A stretch of DNA of 7,685 nucleotides from an uncultured Candidatus Saccharibacteria bacterium. GTDB taxonomy: Bacteria; Patescibacteriota; Saccharimonadia; Saccharimonadales; Saccharimonadaceae. The DNA is taken from NCBI GenBank assembly GCA_937974295.1, contig CALBWN010000038.1, forward strand, positions 1 through 7,685, given 5' to 3'. The translations under genes and the position numbers were made by a program. A model generated the notes under the pieces. It was not told the origin of the DNA. It ran no database searches and saw only the letters and a list, made by a program, of their open reading frames with translations. Below are positions 1 to 5,725 of the stretch, in pieces; position 1 is the first letter of the stretch; every line of letters begins with the position of its first letter.

Positions 1-1
1 T

Positions 2-829
2 GGTCTCGTCCACCTGATGGAGCAGGCGCGTGATAGCCTCGAAGTTAAGCGCAAAACACTCGAGCGTTTGACTGATGCCAACCTCTACCCCTATACCAAG
101 TTTTATCTGCGCGATATCAAGCAGCGCTTTGGTGAATACTGGAAGAATCATTTCTCGACAATTGGCCTCATTGGCATGAATGAGGCGGCGCTTAATCTCC
201 TTGGCGCAGACATCGGTCAGGCTGCAGGGCGGGAATTTGCTGAGCGGACGCTTGATCTGATGCGCGAGACGCTTGTAAAATTCCAAGAAGAAACTGGCAA
301 TAACTATAATCTTGAGGCAACGCCAGCCGAAGGCACGACCTACCGCCTGGCGCAGATCGACCAGCGCGACTACCCAGAAACAGCGCATTTTGCCAATGGC
401 ATTGGTGCCGCGGTGCCAGCGCCGTTCTACACCAACAGTACTCATTTGCCGGTCAATTACACCGACGATCTCTTTGAGTTACTTGACCTCCAAGACGAAT
501 TGCAGACCAAATATACTGGCGGCACCGTTATCCACTTCTTCCTCGGTGAGCGAATGGATGACCCCACAACACTCAAAGGGCTCGTGCGAACAATCTGCCA
601 CAATTATCGTTTGCCATACTTTACGATCAGTCCGAGCTTTAGTGTCTGCAAGAATCATGGCTACCTGCGCGGTGAACATGAGGCGTGCCCGCAGTGCCAG
701 GAGCCGTGTGAGATATATTCGCGAGTGGTGGGTTATTTGCGCCCGGTGCAGCAGTGGAATAAGGGCAAGCAAGCAGAGTTTGCGCTGCGCTACCACTACG
801 ACAAAGCAGCCGATACAATCGATGCTTAA
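2..829 (+). CDS. nrdD: Anaerobic (class III) ribonucleoside-triphosphate reductase NrdD, C-terminal part
   Basis: The 5' end lies outside the window; the frame is open from base 2. NrdD is the oxygen-sensitive glycyl-radical enzyme that reduces ribonucleoside triphosphates to dNTPs in the cytoplasm. Recognisable conserved stretches are LYPYTKFYLRDIKQRFGEYW, the FSTIGLIGMNEA segment, EATPAEGTTYRLAQIDQ and YTNSTHLPV. Near the C terminus there is a zinc-site region (numbering from the Met at base 17: C211-x2-H214, C224-x2-C227, and an additional C231). It is followed by SRVVGYLRPVQQWN, in which Gly239 (codon 731-733) is the expected radical glycine. The active-site cysteines of the N-terminal half are not in view, so the reductant subtype (formate or redoxin) cannot be judged. 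nrdG follows after 26 bases, the usual pairing. Identity is very secure. Confidence 0.96.
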   Translation, partial: GLVHLMEQARDSLEVKRKTLERLTDANLYPYTKFYLRDIKQRFGEYWKNHFSTIGLIGMNEAALNLLGADIGQAAGREFAERTLDLMRETLVKFQEETGNNYNLEATPAEGTTYRLAQIDQRDYPETAHFANGIGAAVPAPFYTNSTHLPVNYTDDLFELLDLQDELQTKYTGGTVIHFFLGERMDDPTTLKGLVRTICHNYRLPYFTISPSFSVCKNHGYLRGEHEACPQCQEPCEIYSRVVGYLRPVQQWNKGKQAEFALRYHYDKAADTIDA

Positions 830-842
830 ATAATTAGGAAGA

Positions 843-849
843 AGGGAGG
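843..849 (+). promoter_or_regulatory. Ribosome binding site deciding the nrdG start
   Basis: AGGGAGG lies directly against the ATG at 850 with no spacer, but six bases before the ATG at 856. The second spacing is functional and the first is not, so nrdG most likely starts at 856. A GTG at 853 would be only three bases away. Confidence 0.75.
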
Positions 850-855
850 ATGGTG

Positions 856-1548
856 ATGGTTCAGATCGGTGGTATCCAAAAGTTCAGCACAGTCGACTAC
901 CCAGGTCACACCTGTGCGGCAGTCTTCTTGATTGGCTGCAATATGCGCTGCGGTTACTGCCATAATCCAGAACTCGTCTTACCTGAGCAGTATATTGGCT
1001 GTATCCCTGAGGCGGAGATTCTTGATTTTCTTGCGCGGCGGGTTGGTTTGCTTGATGGTGTCGCAATCAGTGGTGGTGAACCGACGATGAGTGAGGATTT
1101 GCCTGACTTCATTCGATCCATCAAGCAGCTTGGCTTCCTCGTCAAGCTCGATACCAATGGGACTCACCCGGCGATGCTGCGCCAGATGCTGAATGAGCAA
1201 CTGCTCGACTTTGTAGCAATGGATATTAAGGGGCCACTGGAGAAGTATGTGGAGATTGCCGCGCGGCCAATTGACACCGATGCGATTATGGAAAGTATCG
1301 ACCTCATTCGAAGCCGAGTCGATCACGAGTTTCGCACGACGATTGTGCGGGGGCAGCTTGAGCCGGCAGACTTTGACGCGGTCGGGCAGATGGTGCAAGG
1401 CGCACAGCGCTTTGCACTGCAGCATTTTATTGCAAGCGATACGCTGGTGAGTAGCCGCTTTTGTGATGAAACGAGCTTTACCGACGAGGAAATGGCCCAG
1501 GCTCAGCACATTATGCAACGCTATGTAACAGAATGCGTGGTGCACTGA
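856..1548 (+). CDS. nrdG: Anaerobic ribonucleotide reductase activating protein NrdG (radical SAM)
   Basis: This 230-residue radical-SAM activase uses a [4Fe-4S] cluster and S-adenosylmethionine to generate the glycyl radical on NrdD. The N terminus, GGIQKFSTVDYPG, is typical of NrdG-like activases. It is followed by the cluster motif C28-x3-C32-x2-C35 (CNMRCGYC, then HNPEL) and the SAM-binding glycine motif ISGGEP at 71-76. Further family-like segments are KLDTNG at 97-102 and FVAMDIKGPLEKY at 119-131. The start at base 856 is chosen because of the spacing to the AGGGAGG site; an in-frame ATG at 850 would add two residues. The stop codon overlaps the next start (TGATG at 1546-1550), which points to coupled translation with the flavoprotein gene. 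The close pairing with nrdD makes NrdD its partner rather than pyruvate formate-lyase. Confidence 0.95.
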   Translation: MVQIGGIQKFSTVDYPGHTCAAVFLIGCNMRCGYCHNPELVLPEQYIGCIPEAEILDFLARRVGLLDGVAISGGEPTMSEDLPDFIRSIKQLGFLVKLDTNGTHPAMLRQMLNEQLLDFVAMDIKGPLEKYVEIAARPIDTDAIMESIDLIRSRVDHEFRTTIVRGQLEPADFDAVGQMVQGAQRFALQHFIASDTLVSSRFCDETSFTDEEMAQAQHIMQRYVTECVVH

Positions 1549-2234
1549 TGCAGTACTATACAGGGACAATCCAGCAAGTGATTCAGCACACGCACGATGT
1601 AGCAACGCTGGTGTTTGATGCCAAAGGCGACGCACCATTTCGCTATACCGCCGGACAATACATTACCGTTATCAAGCCAGAGTCGCGCACACCCGAGGGC
1701 AAGGCATATAGCCTATCGAGTTGGCCCGGCGAAACACATCTGAGTATTACCGTGAAGGATATTGGCGGTGAGTATTCTCACTACCTATGCAGCCGGCAGG
1801 TGGGTGACCAACTAACTTTCTCGGCGGCGTATGGGTATTTTAATCCACTGACAGATCGCCCACTCGTGGGGATTGCCGCTGGAGTCGGTATAAGCCCGGT
1901 GTGGAGCATTATCAAGAGTGAATGTGCGCGTGATCCGCACCGGAATATTCAGCTCATATATAGCAATCGGACCATCGACGATATTGTCTTTGCGGCCGAC
2001 CTTGCTGCATATGAGGTGCGCTACCCACAGCTGTCGCTTCACCACTTCGTGACACGCCAAGCAACAGTTTCACCCAAGATACACCAGGGGCGAATTGACC
2101 TCGATACATGTATCAACCCAGCGGCACACTACCTGGTGTGTGGTTCAGTTGCGTTTACGCGAGCGATGTGGCAAGGGCTCACTGTGAGGGGTATTGCGGG
2201 TAAATGTATTGCCACAGAGGTGTTTTTCGAATGA
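1548..2234 (+). CDS. FAD/NAD(P)-binding oxidoreductase (ferredoxin-NADP reductase family), likely NrdG electron supplier
   Basis: This 228-residue protein has the two domains of the ferredoxin-NADP reductase family and no attached 2Fe-2S ferredoxin domain. The FAD-binding barrel (about 1-100) contains YTAGQYITV at 33-41 and the flavin motif AYSLSS at 53-58. The nucleotide-binding domain starts at LVGIAAGVGISPVWSII (106-122), continues with IQLIYSNRT at 134-142, has the conserved YLVCGS at 195-200, and ends in EVFFE, the usual aromatic-containing C terminus of the family. The start at 1548 is chosen because it overlaps the nrdG stop by one base; an upstream in-frame ATG at 1533 would lie deep inside nrdG. 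Such reductases pass electrons from NAD(P)H to flavodoxin or ferredoxin. Lying in the nrd operon, this one probably reduces the NrdG cluster, directly or through a carrier. The family call is firm, the partner is inferred. Confidence 0.9.
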   Translation: MQYYTGTIQQVIQHTHDVATLVFDAKGDAPFRYTAGQYITVIKPESRTPEGKAYSLSSWPGETHLSITVKDIGGEYSHYLCSRQVGDQLTFSAAYGYFNPLTDRPLVGIAAGVGISPVWSIIKSECARDPHRNIQLIYSNRTIDDIVFAADLAAYEVRYPQLSLHHFVTRQATVSPKIHQGRIDLDTCINPAAHYLVCGSVAFTRAMWQGLTVRGIAGKCIATEVFFE

Positions 2235-2740
2235 GTGAGCGGCTTGCCAAAGCACCAACCAAGCGCTCGCCGGAGGAAATTGCGGCCTGGCAAGAAAATG
2301 CGCGGCGGATTGCGCAGGAGCGGATTGGCCAAGCGGCCTGTAATGCATGCCCACTTGCCCGCATCTGCAGTGTTAAGAATCCCGAAGCCTGCAACCCTAA
2401 CCAAATTGCCCAGCAAGCTGGCGGAGAATACACTGGTGGCGACAGCGCAGAGGTGTCATACAAAAAAGTCCTCGACGACGACCGTATCAATGTTGTGATT
2501 GCCAATGTCAAGAAGAAGGAGCAACCCAAGCCCAAAGCACAGCGAGCTCCTGAAGTACAAAGACCCCCAGCTCATACGATCAGCATGCCGCCAGTTGACA
2601 TCGTTAAGGCCTCACCAGCGCGCCCGAAGATGGAACAATCGACCAAGCCAACAGTCATCCAGCAGATCATCAATGCGGTTGGGGAGTTGCTCAATACCCC
2701 AAAGGCAAAGCAGCAGCCTGCTCGACAGATGCAAAAGTGA
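2231..2740 (+). CDS. Small four-cysteine protein of the nrd operon, function unknown (possible Fe-S or redox carrier)
   Basis: I do not recognise a named family for this 169-residue protein. The start is placed at the ATG at 2231, which overlaps the stop of the flavoprotein gene (ATGA), so its translation is probably coupled. Residues 1-36 are a charged, likely helical segment. All four cysteines of the protein sit in one cluster, C37-x2-C40-x5-C46-x7-C54 (CNACPLARIC, then SVKNPEAC), a layout suited to a [4Fe-4S] cluster or a zinc site. After a short acidic stretch (DSAEV to LDDDR, 71-85), residues 95-140 are a low-complexity linker rich in Pro, Lys, Gln and Ala. An amphipathic helix, TVIQQIINAVGELLN (141-155), and a basic tail follow. 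There is no signal peptide or membrane segment. The context suggests electron transfer between the flavoprotein and NrdG, or a scaffold holding them. This is an inference, since the cysteine motif is the only biochemical clue. Confidence 0.8.
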   Translation: MSERLAKAPTKRSPEEIAAWQENARRIAQERIGQAACNACPLARICSVKNPEACNPNQIAQQAGGEYTGGDSAEVSYKKVLDDDRINVVIANVKKKEQPKPKAQRAPEVQRPPAHTISMPPVDIVKASPARPKMEQSTKPTVIQQIINAVGELLNTPKAKQQPARQMQK

Positions 2741-2747
2741 TCTTAGA

Positions 2748-2764
2748 TGTGGATTAAATCCATA
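2748..2764. repeat. Short palindrome after the nrd operon
   Basis: TGTGGATTAAATCCATA is an inverted repeat with a TGGATT/AATCCA core and one G-T mismatch further out. It lies eight bases after the stop of the four-cysteine gene and about 20 bases upstream of the -10 box of the next gene. It has no following T-run, so it is a poor terminator. It could be an operator near the -35 position of the PAP2 promoter, or chance. Confidence 0.3.
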
Positions 2765-2783
2765 ACACAAAACCCCCGAGCAG

Positions 2784-2792
2784 TGGTATAAT
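2784..2792 (+). promoter_or_regulatory. Extended -10 promoter of the PAP2 gene, predicted leaderless
   Basis: TGGTATAAT is a perfect -10 hexamer (2787-2792) with the upstream TGn extension. No good -35 box is visible; the best candidate is ATAACA at 2762-2767, 19 bases away. The ATG begins only seven bases after the hexamer, where transcription would normally start, so the transcript probably has no leader. Confidence 0.7.
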
Positions 2793-2798
2793 AAGGGT

Positions 2799-3293
2799 AT
2801 GAATGCCATTGTTCGCTTGGTTGCTGATGGGCTTATGATCCCGATTGTCGCTGTAGCTCTTTTTGCACTGTTTTTTCGTGCACCTCAAGCCCAACGCTAC
2901 CAACGTTACACACGCGTATTTATGGCTGGCCTGACGTCCTATTGGTGTGCGAAAGTTATTGGTGCGCTCTGGCAACCCGAGACGCTCCGGCCATTTGAAA
3001 AGCTCGGCACCGACCCAGGTGCGCTCTATCTCAATAATCCCGGCTTTCCGTCCGATCATGCACTCTTTGCGATGTTTCTTACCTTAGCGGTGTGGTATGT
3101 GACGCGCCAGCGGCTGCTCACCGTGGCGCTATTTGTCATGACGGTGTTGGTGTGCCTTGGCCGCGTGGCAGCACTGGTACATACACCGCTCGATGTTGCT
3201 GGTGGGGTGGCCATTGCACTGCTGGGCGCTGTATGGTACGTGCCACATCACAAAAAATTCTGGCGCAGACTAGCAAAATCGGCAAAAACATAA
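2799..3293 (+). CDS. PAP2-family membrane phosphatase, undecaprenyl-diphosphatase (BcrC) type
   Basis: This 164-residue integral membrane protein belongs to the PAP2/acid phosphatase superfamily, whose BcrC-type members remove phosphate from undecaprenyl diphosphate so the lipid carrier can be reused for wall synthesis. The three superfamily motifs are visible. A variant first motif is K52 to R64-P65, with eleven rather than six residues between. The second motif is FPSDH at 83-87, with H87 catalytic; PSDH instead of PSGH is common in BcrC-like proteins. The third is GR (121-122)...H128-x3-D132. Hydrophobic stretches at about 7-27, 36-58, 88-100, 105-121 and 132-149 are membrane helices, and the C terminus is basic. 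Another lipid phosphate could be the true substrate. The gene has its own promoter and no Shine-Dalgarno at a usable distance. Confidence 0.85.
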   Translation: MNAIVRLVADGLMIPIVAVALFALFFRAPQAQRYQRYTRVFMAGLTSYWCAKVIGALWQPETLRPFEKLGTDPGALYLNNPGFPSDHALFAMFLTLAVWYVTRQRLLTVALFVMTVLVCLGRVAALVHTPLDVAGGVAIALLGAVWYVPHHKKFWRRLAKSAKT

Positions 3294-3299
3294 TATAAT
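3294..3299 (+). promoter_or_regulatory. -10 box for the five-helix membrane protein gene
   Basis: A perfect TATAAT begins immediately after the PAP2 stop codon (3291-3293). A 17-base spacing points to TAGCAA (3271-3276), a weak -35. Transcription would start near 3306, giving a leader of about 25 bases with GGAG at 3318-3321, nine bases before the ATG at 3331. Confidence 0.55.
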
Positions 3300-3324
3300 A
3301 GCTCCCAGTAAGGAATTGGAGCTA
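3299..3324. repeat. Inverted repeat over the transcription start, operator-like
   Basis: TAGCTCC (3299-3305) and GGAGCTA (3318-3324) are perfect inverted arms of 7 bp separated by 12 bases. The left arm begins at the last base of the -10 box and ends at the expected +1. The right arm contains the GGAG ribosome binding site. If transcription starts at about 3306, the left arm is not in the mRNA, so a protein-binding operator is more likely than an RNA hairpin. An upstream start would instead allow a stem that hides the ribosome binding site. Confidence 0.45.
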
Positions 3325-3330
3325 GATAAT

Positions 3331-3981
3331 ATGGACGAACAGATATACGCACGCACCGCCGACCCAGATGAGGTGGCCGAAGCGGCGCGCCAAGCTAAAA
3401 AAGCAAAAACTGCTAAGACGGCGACCATCACCAAGACGGTGCTTGATGATGGGCTCGACCACAGCCGAGCAATCGACAACCCCTTTGCTCAGGGTGGTGT
3501 GCTCGATACATCCGAAGACACCGAGCATTTTGTGAACTTATCGTGGCCAGATATGGGGCAAATTATGATAGGTGCGGCCATTACTGGCGTGGTGACGAGT
3601 GCAGTGTTACTGCTCGTTGCCAACCTCGGGGTGTTTGGTGCAGTTTGTGGCCTTGGTACTGCTAATCCAGCAAGCTGTGGCACACCCACATTCTATACAG
3701 TCTTGAGCGCAATGGTTGTGGCAGTGATCGTCGGGCTTATATTTTTGGTGCAGCGCCGGGTGTATCGTCCCGCTCTCGTTATGCTTGCGACGGCAGTGGG
3801 TCTCTGGCCAGTGCTCACGTGGTTGGCAGCATCGTCATGGTATGTCGTGGTGCCAGTTATTACGATTTTGATAGCACTGAGCATTGGCGTGTTTTCGTGG
3901 ATCTCGCGCCTGCGCAACCTAGCAGTCACACTTGGTGCGATGGTGGCAATCATTGTATTGATGTATCTTGCAACACTATAG
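3331..3981 (+). CDS. Five-helix membrane protein of unknown function
   Basis: This 216-residue protein is not one I recognise. Residues 1-72 are a soluble, charged region with a Lys/Ala/Thr-rich run at 21-36 (QAKKAKTAKTATITKT) and an acidic stretch, then SWPDM just before the membrane part. Five hydrophobic segments follow at about 76-100, 121-140, 148-165, 170-190 and 196-214, the last reaching the C terminus. Between helices 1 and 2 a short loop holds C106 and C116, which could form a disulfide if the loop faces outward. Basic residues cluster at 142-147 (RRVYR) and 193-195. The start is set at the ATG at 3331 because GGAG lies nine bases upstream; the in-frame TTG at 3316 has AAGGA too close and would add only five residues. 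It has its own promoter but directly follows the PAP2 gene, so read-through is possible. Codon use resembles its neighbours. Confidence 0.8.
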   Translation: MDEQIYARTADPDEVAEAARQAKKAKTAKTATITKTVLDDGLDHSRAIDNPFAQGGVLDTSEDTEHFVNLSWPDMGQIMIGAAITGVVTSAVLLLVANLGVFGAVCGLGTANPASCGTPTFYTVLSAMVVAVIVGLIFLVQRRVYRPALVMLATAVGLWPVLTWLAASSWYVVVPVITILIALSIGVFSWISRLRNLAVTLGAMVAIIVLMYLATL

Positions 3982-4004
3982 ATAGCTCTGAGTCTCACAT
4001 TATC

Positions 4005-4039
4005 TTGCTCAGCGTTGTTTACTGTGCTTAAATGAGCAA
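4005..4039 (+). terminator. Possible weak terminator after the membrane protein gene
   Basis: TTGCTCA (4005-4011) and TGAGCAA (4033-4039) form a perfect 7-bp stem about 25 bases after the stop codon, followed by a T-rich stretch. The 21-base loop is long and the T-run is interrupted, so the call is weak. Confidence 0.3.
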
Positions 4040-4309
4040 CCTCTGTTTTCTATGCTTCATTTCTACTTCTTTCACGTAGCTCTCTTGTCTGAATTTTAAA
4101 TTACGACACTGGTTTTACATATCACCCGAACAACATGGCGAGAGCGGCTTAGATTGTACAAGCATCATATGCACACTTCTTTTGTGCGGTATAAGTGTCA
4201 AAATTCTCGAAAATAGCAATATTTCCTTGTGCGCTAAAAAGACACATCCACGAGATCAGCTGATACACCACGCTCAATAAAACAACATGAGTGGCTGCTC
4301 CCGAGGAAA

Positions 4310-4318
4310 TGCTATACT
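4310..4318 (+). promoter_or_regulatory. Extended -10 promoter of rmuC, predicted leaderless
   Basis: TGCTATACT is an extended -10 box (hexamer 4313-4318) with no convincing -35. Six bases, AGAGGT, separate it from the rmuC ATG, the same layout as at the PAP2 gene (AAGGGT). The purine run is only one base from the ATG, too close to work as a Shine-Dalgarno, so a leaderless transcript starting at the A of ATG is the simplest reading. Confidence 0.65.
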
Positions 4319-4324
4319 AGAGGT

Positions 4325-5404
4325 ATGGAACTTTCTCTAGTGCTTGGAATCATTCTTATTGTTGTCCTCGTTGGCTGTGGTGTAGTGCTGAGTCTGCTGT
4401 TGGCGAAGCTTAATGAGCTGAAAGATCAGCAACCAGTGGCACTTCTCAAGAGCGACGTGACGGAGCTATCGCGCACAATAGCCGCTATGCAGCAGTCGGT
4501 TGGGGATAAGCTCGAGCGCTCGGGTGCTGCTATGCAAACGTCAGTCCAGAAGCAGCTCTCCGAGAGTGCCAAGCTAGTAGCCGATGTGACGCAGCACCTC
4601 ACGAAGCTGGATGAGACTAATCGACGCGTCGTCGATGTCGCAGATGAGCTCAAGACACTGCAAAACGTCCTGCAAAACCCCAAGCAGCGCGGTGTCTTTG
4701 GTGAGTACTATCTGCAGAGTGTGCTCGAGAATGTACTGCCACCAGCCCAGTATCAGATGCAATATCGCTTTGCCGATGGCGAAGCGGTCGATGCGGTGAT
4801 CTTTCTTGACAAGGGGCGGGTGCTGCCGATCGATAGCAAGTTTAGCCTTGAGAACTACAACCGGATGATCAACGCCACGAGCAAAGACGAGCGCCAGCAG
4901 CTACTGAGCCGCGTTAAGCTCGACCTCAAGCAGCGCATCGATGAAACGAGCAAATATATTCGCCCAAATGAAGACACAATGGACTTTGCCTTTATGTTTA
5001 TACCCAGCGAGTCGCTGTATTATGATCTGCTTATCAACAATGTCGGGCAGGGTGGTTCGAGCCGCGATCTGATAGAGTATGCCTTTCGCGATCGACGGGT
5101 GATTATCGTGAGCCCAACCAGCTTCTTGGCCTATTTGCAGACGGTGCTGCAGGGGCTGCGTAGCCTCCAGATCGAAGAGCAAGCCAAGGATATTCAGCTA
5201 CGGGTTGGCCAGCTTGCGACGCATATCAAGAAGTTTGATGAATTGCTAGGCAAAATGGGTAAGAGCCTCGCCGCAACGGTTGGCCACTACAACACAACCT
5301 ATCGCGAGCTCGGCAAGATGGATAAAGACGTCGTACGTATCGCTGGCGGTGAACGCCAGAGCGAGCCACAGTTGCTTGAACGGCCTCAGCGTGGGGATGA
5401 GTAG
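4325..5404 (+). CDS. rmuC: RmuC-family protein (PD-(D/E)XK nuclease-like, DNA recombination)
   Basis: This is a 359-residue protein of the RmuC family, whose members limit recombination at inverted repeats in E. coli and carry a restriction-endonuclease-like fold. Residues 5-27 are a single membrane anchor. Residues 28-118 form a long, probably coiled-coil segment. The nuclease-like domain starts at RGVFGEYYLQSVLE (122-135, with E127). It continues with VDAVIF at 155-160 (D156) and LPIDSKFSLENY at 167-178, where D170 and K172 match the D...(D/E)-x-K pattern. Family-typical MFIPSESLYYDLL (224-236) and IVSPTSFLAYLQTVLQGLR (261-279) follow, then a helical tail to about 337. The length is somewhat below that of many proteobacterial RmuC proteins, mainly through a shorter coiled coil. 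It stands alone between two long gaps, with its own promoter. The family call is secure; nuclease activity is inferred. Confidence 0.93.
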   Translation: MELSLVLGIILIVVLVGCGVVLSLLLAKLNELKDQQPVALLKSDVTELSRTIAAMQQSVGDKLERSGAAMQTSVQKQLSESAKLVADVTQHLTKLDETNRRVVDVADELKTLQNVLQNPKQRGVFGEYYLQSVLENVLPPAQYQMQYRFADGEAVDAVIFLDKGRVLPIDSKFSLENYNRMINATSKDERQQLLSRVKLDLKQRIDETSKYIRPNEDTMDFAFMFIPSESLYYDLLINNVGQGGSSRDLIEYAFRDRRVIIVSPTSFLAYLQTVLQGLRSLQIEEQAKDIQLRVGQLATHIKKFDELLGKMGKSLAATVGHYNTTYRELGKMDKDVVRIAGGERQSEPQLLERPQRGDE

Positions 5405-5421
5405 CTGCTAGATCAATCTGA

Positions 5422-5455
5422 CGAGCCTTGGCCCGGCGCAAGCATGGTATGCTCG
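5422..5455 (+). terminator. Possible hairpin after rmuC
   Basis: CGAGC (5422-5426) and GCTCG (5451-5455) can pair around two smaller hairpins (CTTG/CAAG at 5427-5442 with one-base offsets, and AGCAT/ATGCT at 5441-5453, in competition). A stretch GTAAAATTAAT follows but there is no real T-run. It may stop rmuC transcription. The same bases also contain TGGTATGCT (5445-5453), which resembles an extended -10 box. Confidence 0.25.
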
Positions 5456-5666
5456 GTAAAATTAATCCCTACGGAGATACCTCACGTGTAATTTGTCAAA
5501 CAGAGGTAGCGATAATCGTAGCAAAAGCCACAACATATTTTGAAATATAATAATTGCACCATGCATTGCTATTTTATGCAAAAAATGACCTCTGGCAGAT
5601 CGATGTATATGATCAAAATAGACTATCTTGCTTGCAAAAAATATGGATAAAGTTATTGTCTTGTGT

Positions 5667-5695
5667 TTGGCAAAGCAGAGTAGCTGTGATTAAAT
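5667..5695 (+). promoter_or_regulatory. Promoter of the GH16 gene
   Basis: TTGGCA (5667-5672, one mismatch from TTGACA) is followed by a 17-base spacer and TTAAAT (5690-5695), with a TGA extension just upstream (5687-5689). Transcription would begin near 5702, giving a leader of about 24 bases. A-tracts just upstream (5636-5641) could act as an UP-like element. Confidence 0.55.
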
Positions 5696-5714
5696 AAGAA
5701 CAGCTAACGAACAT

Positions 5715-5723
5715 AAGGAGGGG
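5715..5723 (+). promoter_or_regulatory. Strong ribosome binding site of the GH16 gene
   Basis: AAGGAGGGG is a full match to the Shine-Dalgarno consensus and lies just before the ATG at 5726. It fixes the start and is the strongest such site in the window. Confidence 0.8.
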
Positions 5724-5725
5724 AT

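Larger units (their letters stand above)
3982..4324. other. Long intergenic region before rmuC
   Basis: About 340 bases without a credible gene on either strand, more AT-rich than the flanking genes. It contains the weak stem-loop at 4005-4039, two overlapping short inverted repeats at 4171-4198 (GCACA/TGTGC and ACACTT/AAGTGT), a 10-base palindrome ATCAGCTGAT at 4255-4264, and the rmuC promoter at its right end. I see no tRNA-like, riboswitch-like or repeat-array structure in it. Confidence 0.6.
5405..5725. other. AT-rich intergenic region before the glycoside hydrolase gene
   Basis: About 320 bases without a convincing gene. The first 55 bases are GC-rich and able to fold (5422-5455). From about 5456 onward the sequence becomes clearly AT-rich, unlike the flanking genes. 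It holds a TATAAT at 5546-5551, a 29-codon ORF at 5561-5650 lacking a ribosome binding site, a 10-base direct repeat TGCAAAAAAT (5577-5586 and 5633-5642), and finally the promoter and ribosome binding site of the next gene. Confidence 0.6.

Noticed and set aside
312..833. 173-codon plus-strand frame inside nrdD
   Set aside because: It is fully inside nrdD in another frame, rich in Arg and Ser, with no start signal.
979..1638. Long open frame of 219 codons on the minus strand
   Set aside because: It is antisense to nrdG and the start of the reductase gene, both with clear conserved motifs and coupled starts. Its translation is rich in His, Leu and Cys without domain features, as expected for a shadow frame.
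4171..4198. Two competing short hairpins (GCACA/TGTGC and ACACTT/AAGTGT), attenuator-like
   Set aside because: Stems are only five to six pairs, there is no T-run, no leader ORF and no nearby downstream gene under their control, since rmuC has its own promoter 120 bases later.
4255..4264. Palindrome ATCAGCTGAT
   Set aside because: Ten-base perfect palindromes are common by chance, and it is 50 bases from the rmuC promoter without a second copy.
3982..4324. Possible tRNA, riboswitch or CRISPR repeat in the gap before rmuC
   Set aside because: I looked for cloverleaf arms, a T-loop sequence, conserved riboswitch cores and regularly spaced repeats, and found none.
5445..5453. TGGTATGCT, a possible extended -10 box after rmuC
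   Set aside because: No start codon with an open frame follows at the six-base or any reasonable distance, and it is embedded in a folded region that may be a terminator.
5561..5650. 29-codon ORF upstream of the GH16 gene, a possible leader peptide
   Set aside because: A TATAAT lies nearby, but there is no Shine-Dalgarno, no -35 and no run of diagnostic codons. ORFs of this length are expected by chance in AT-rich DNA.
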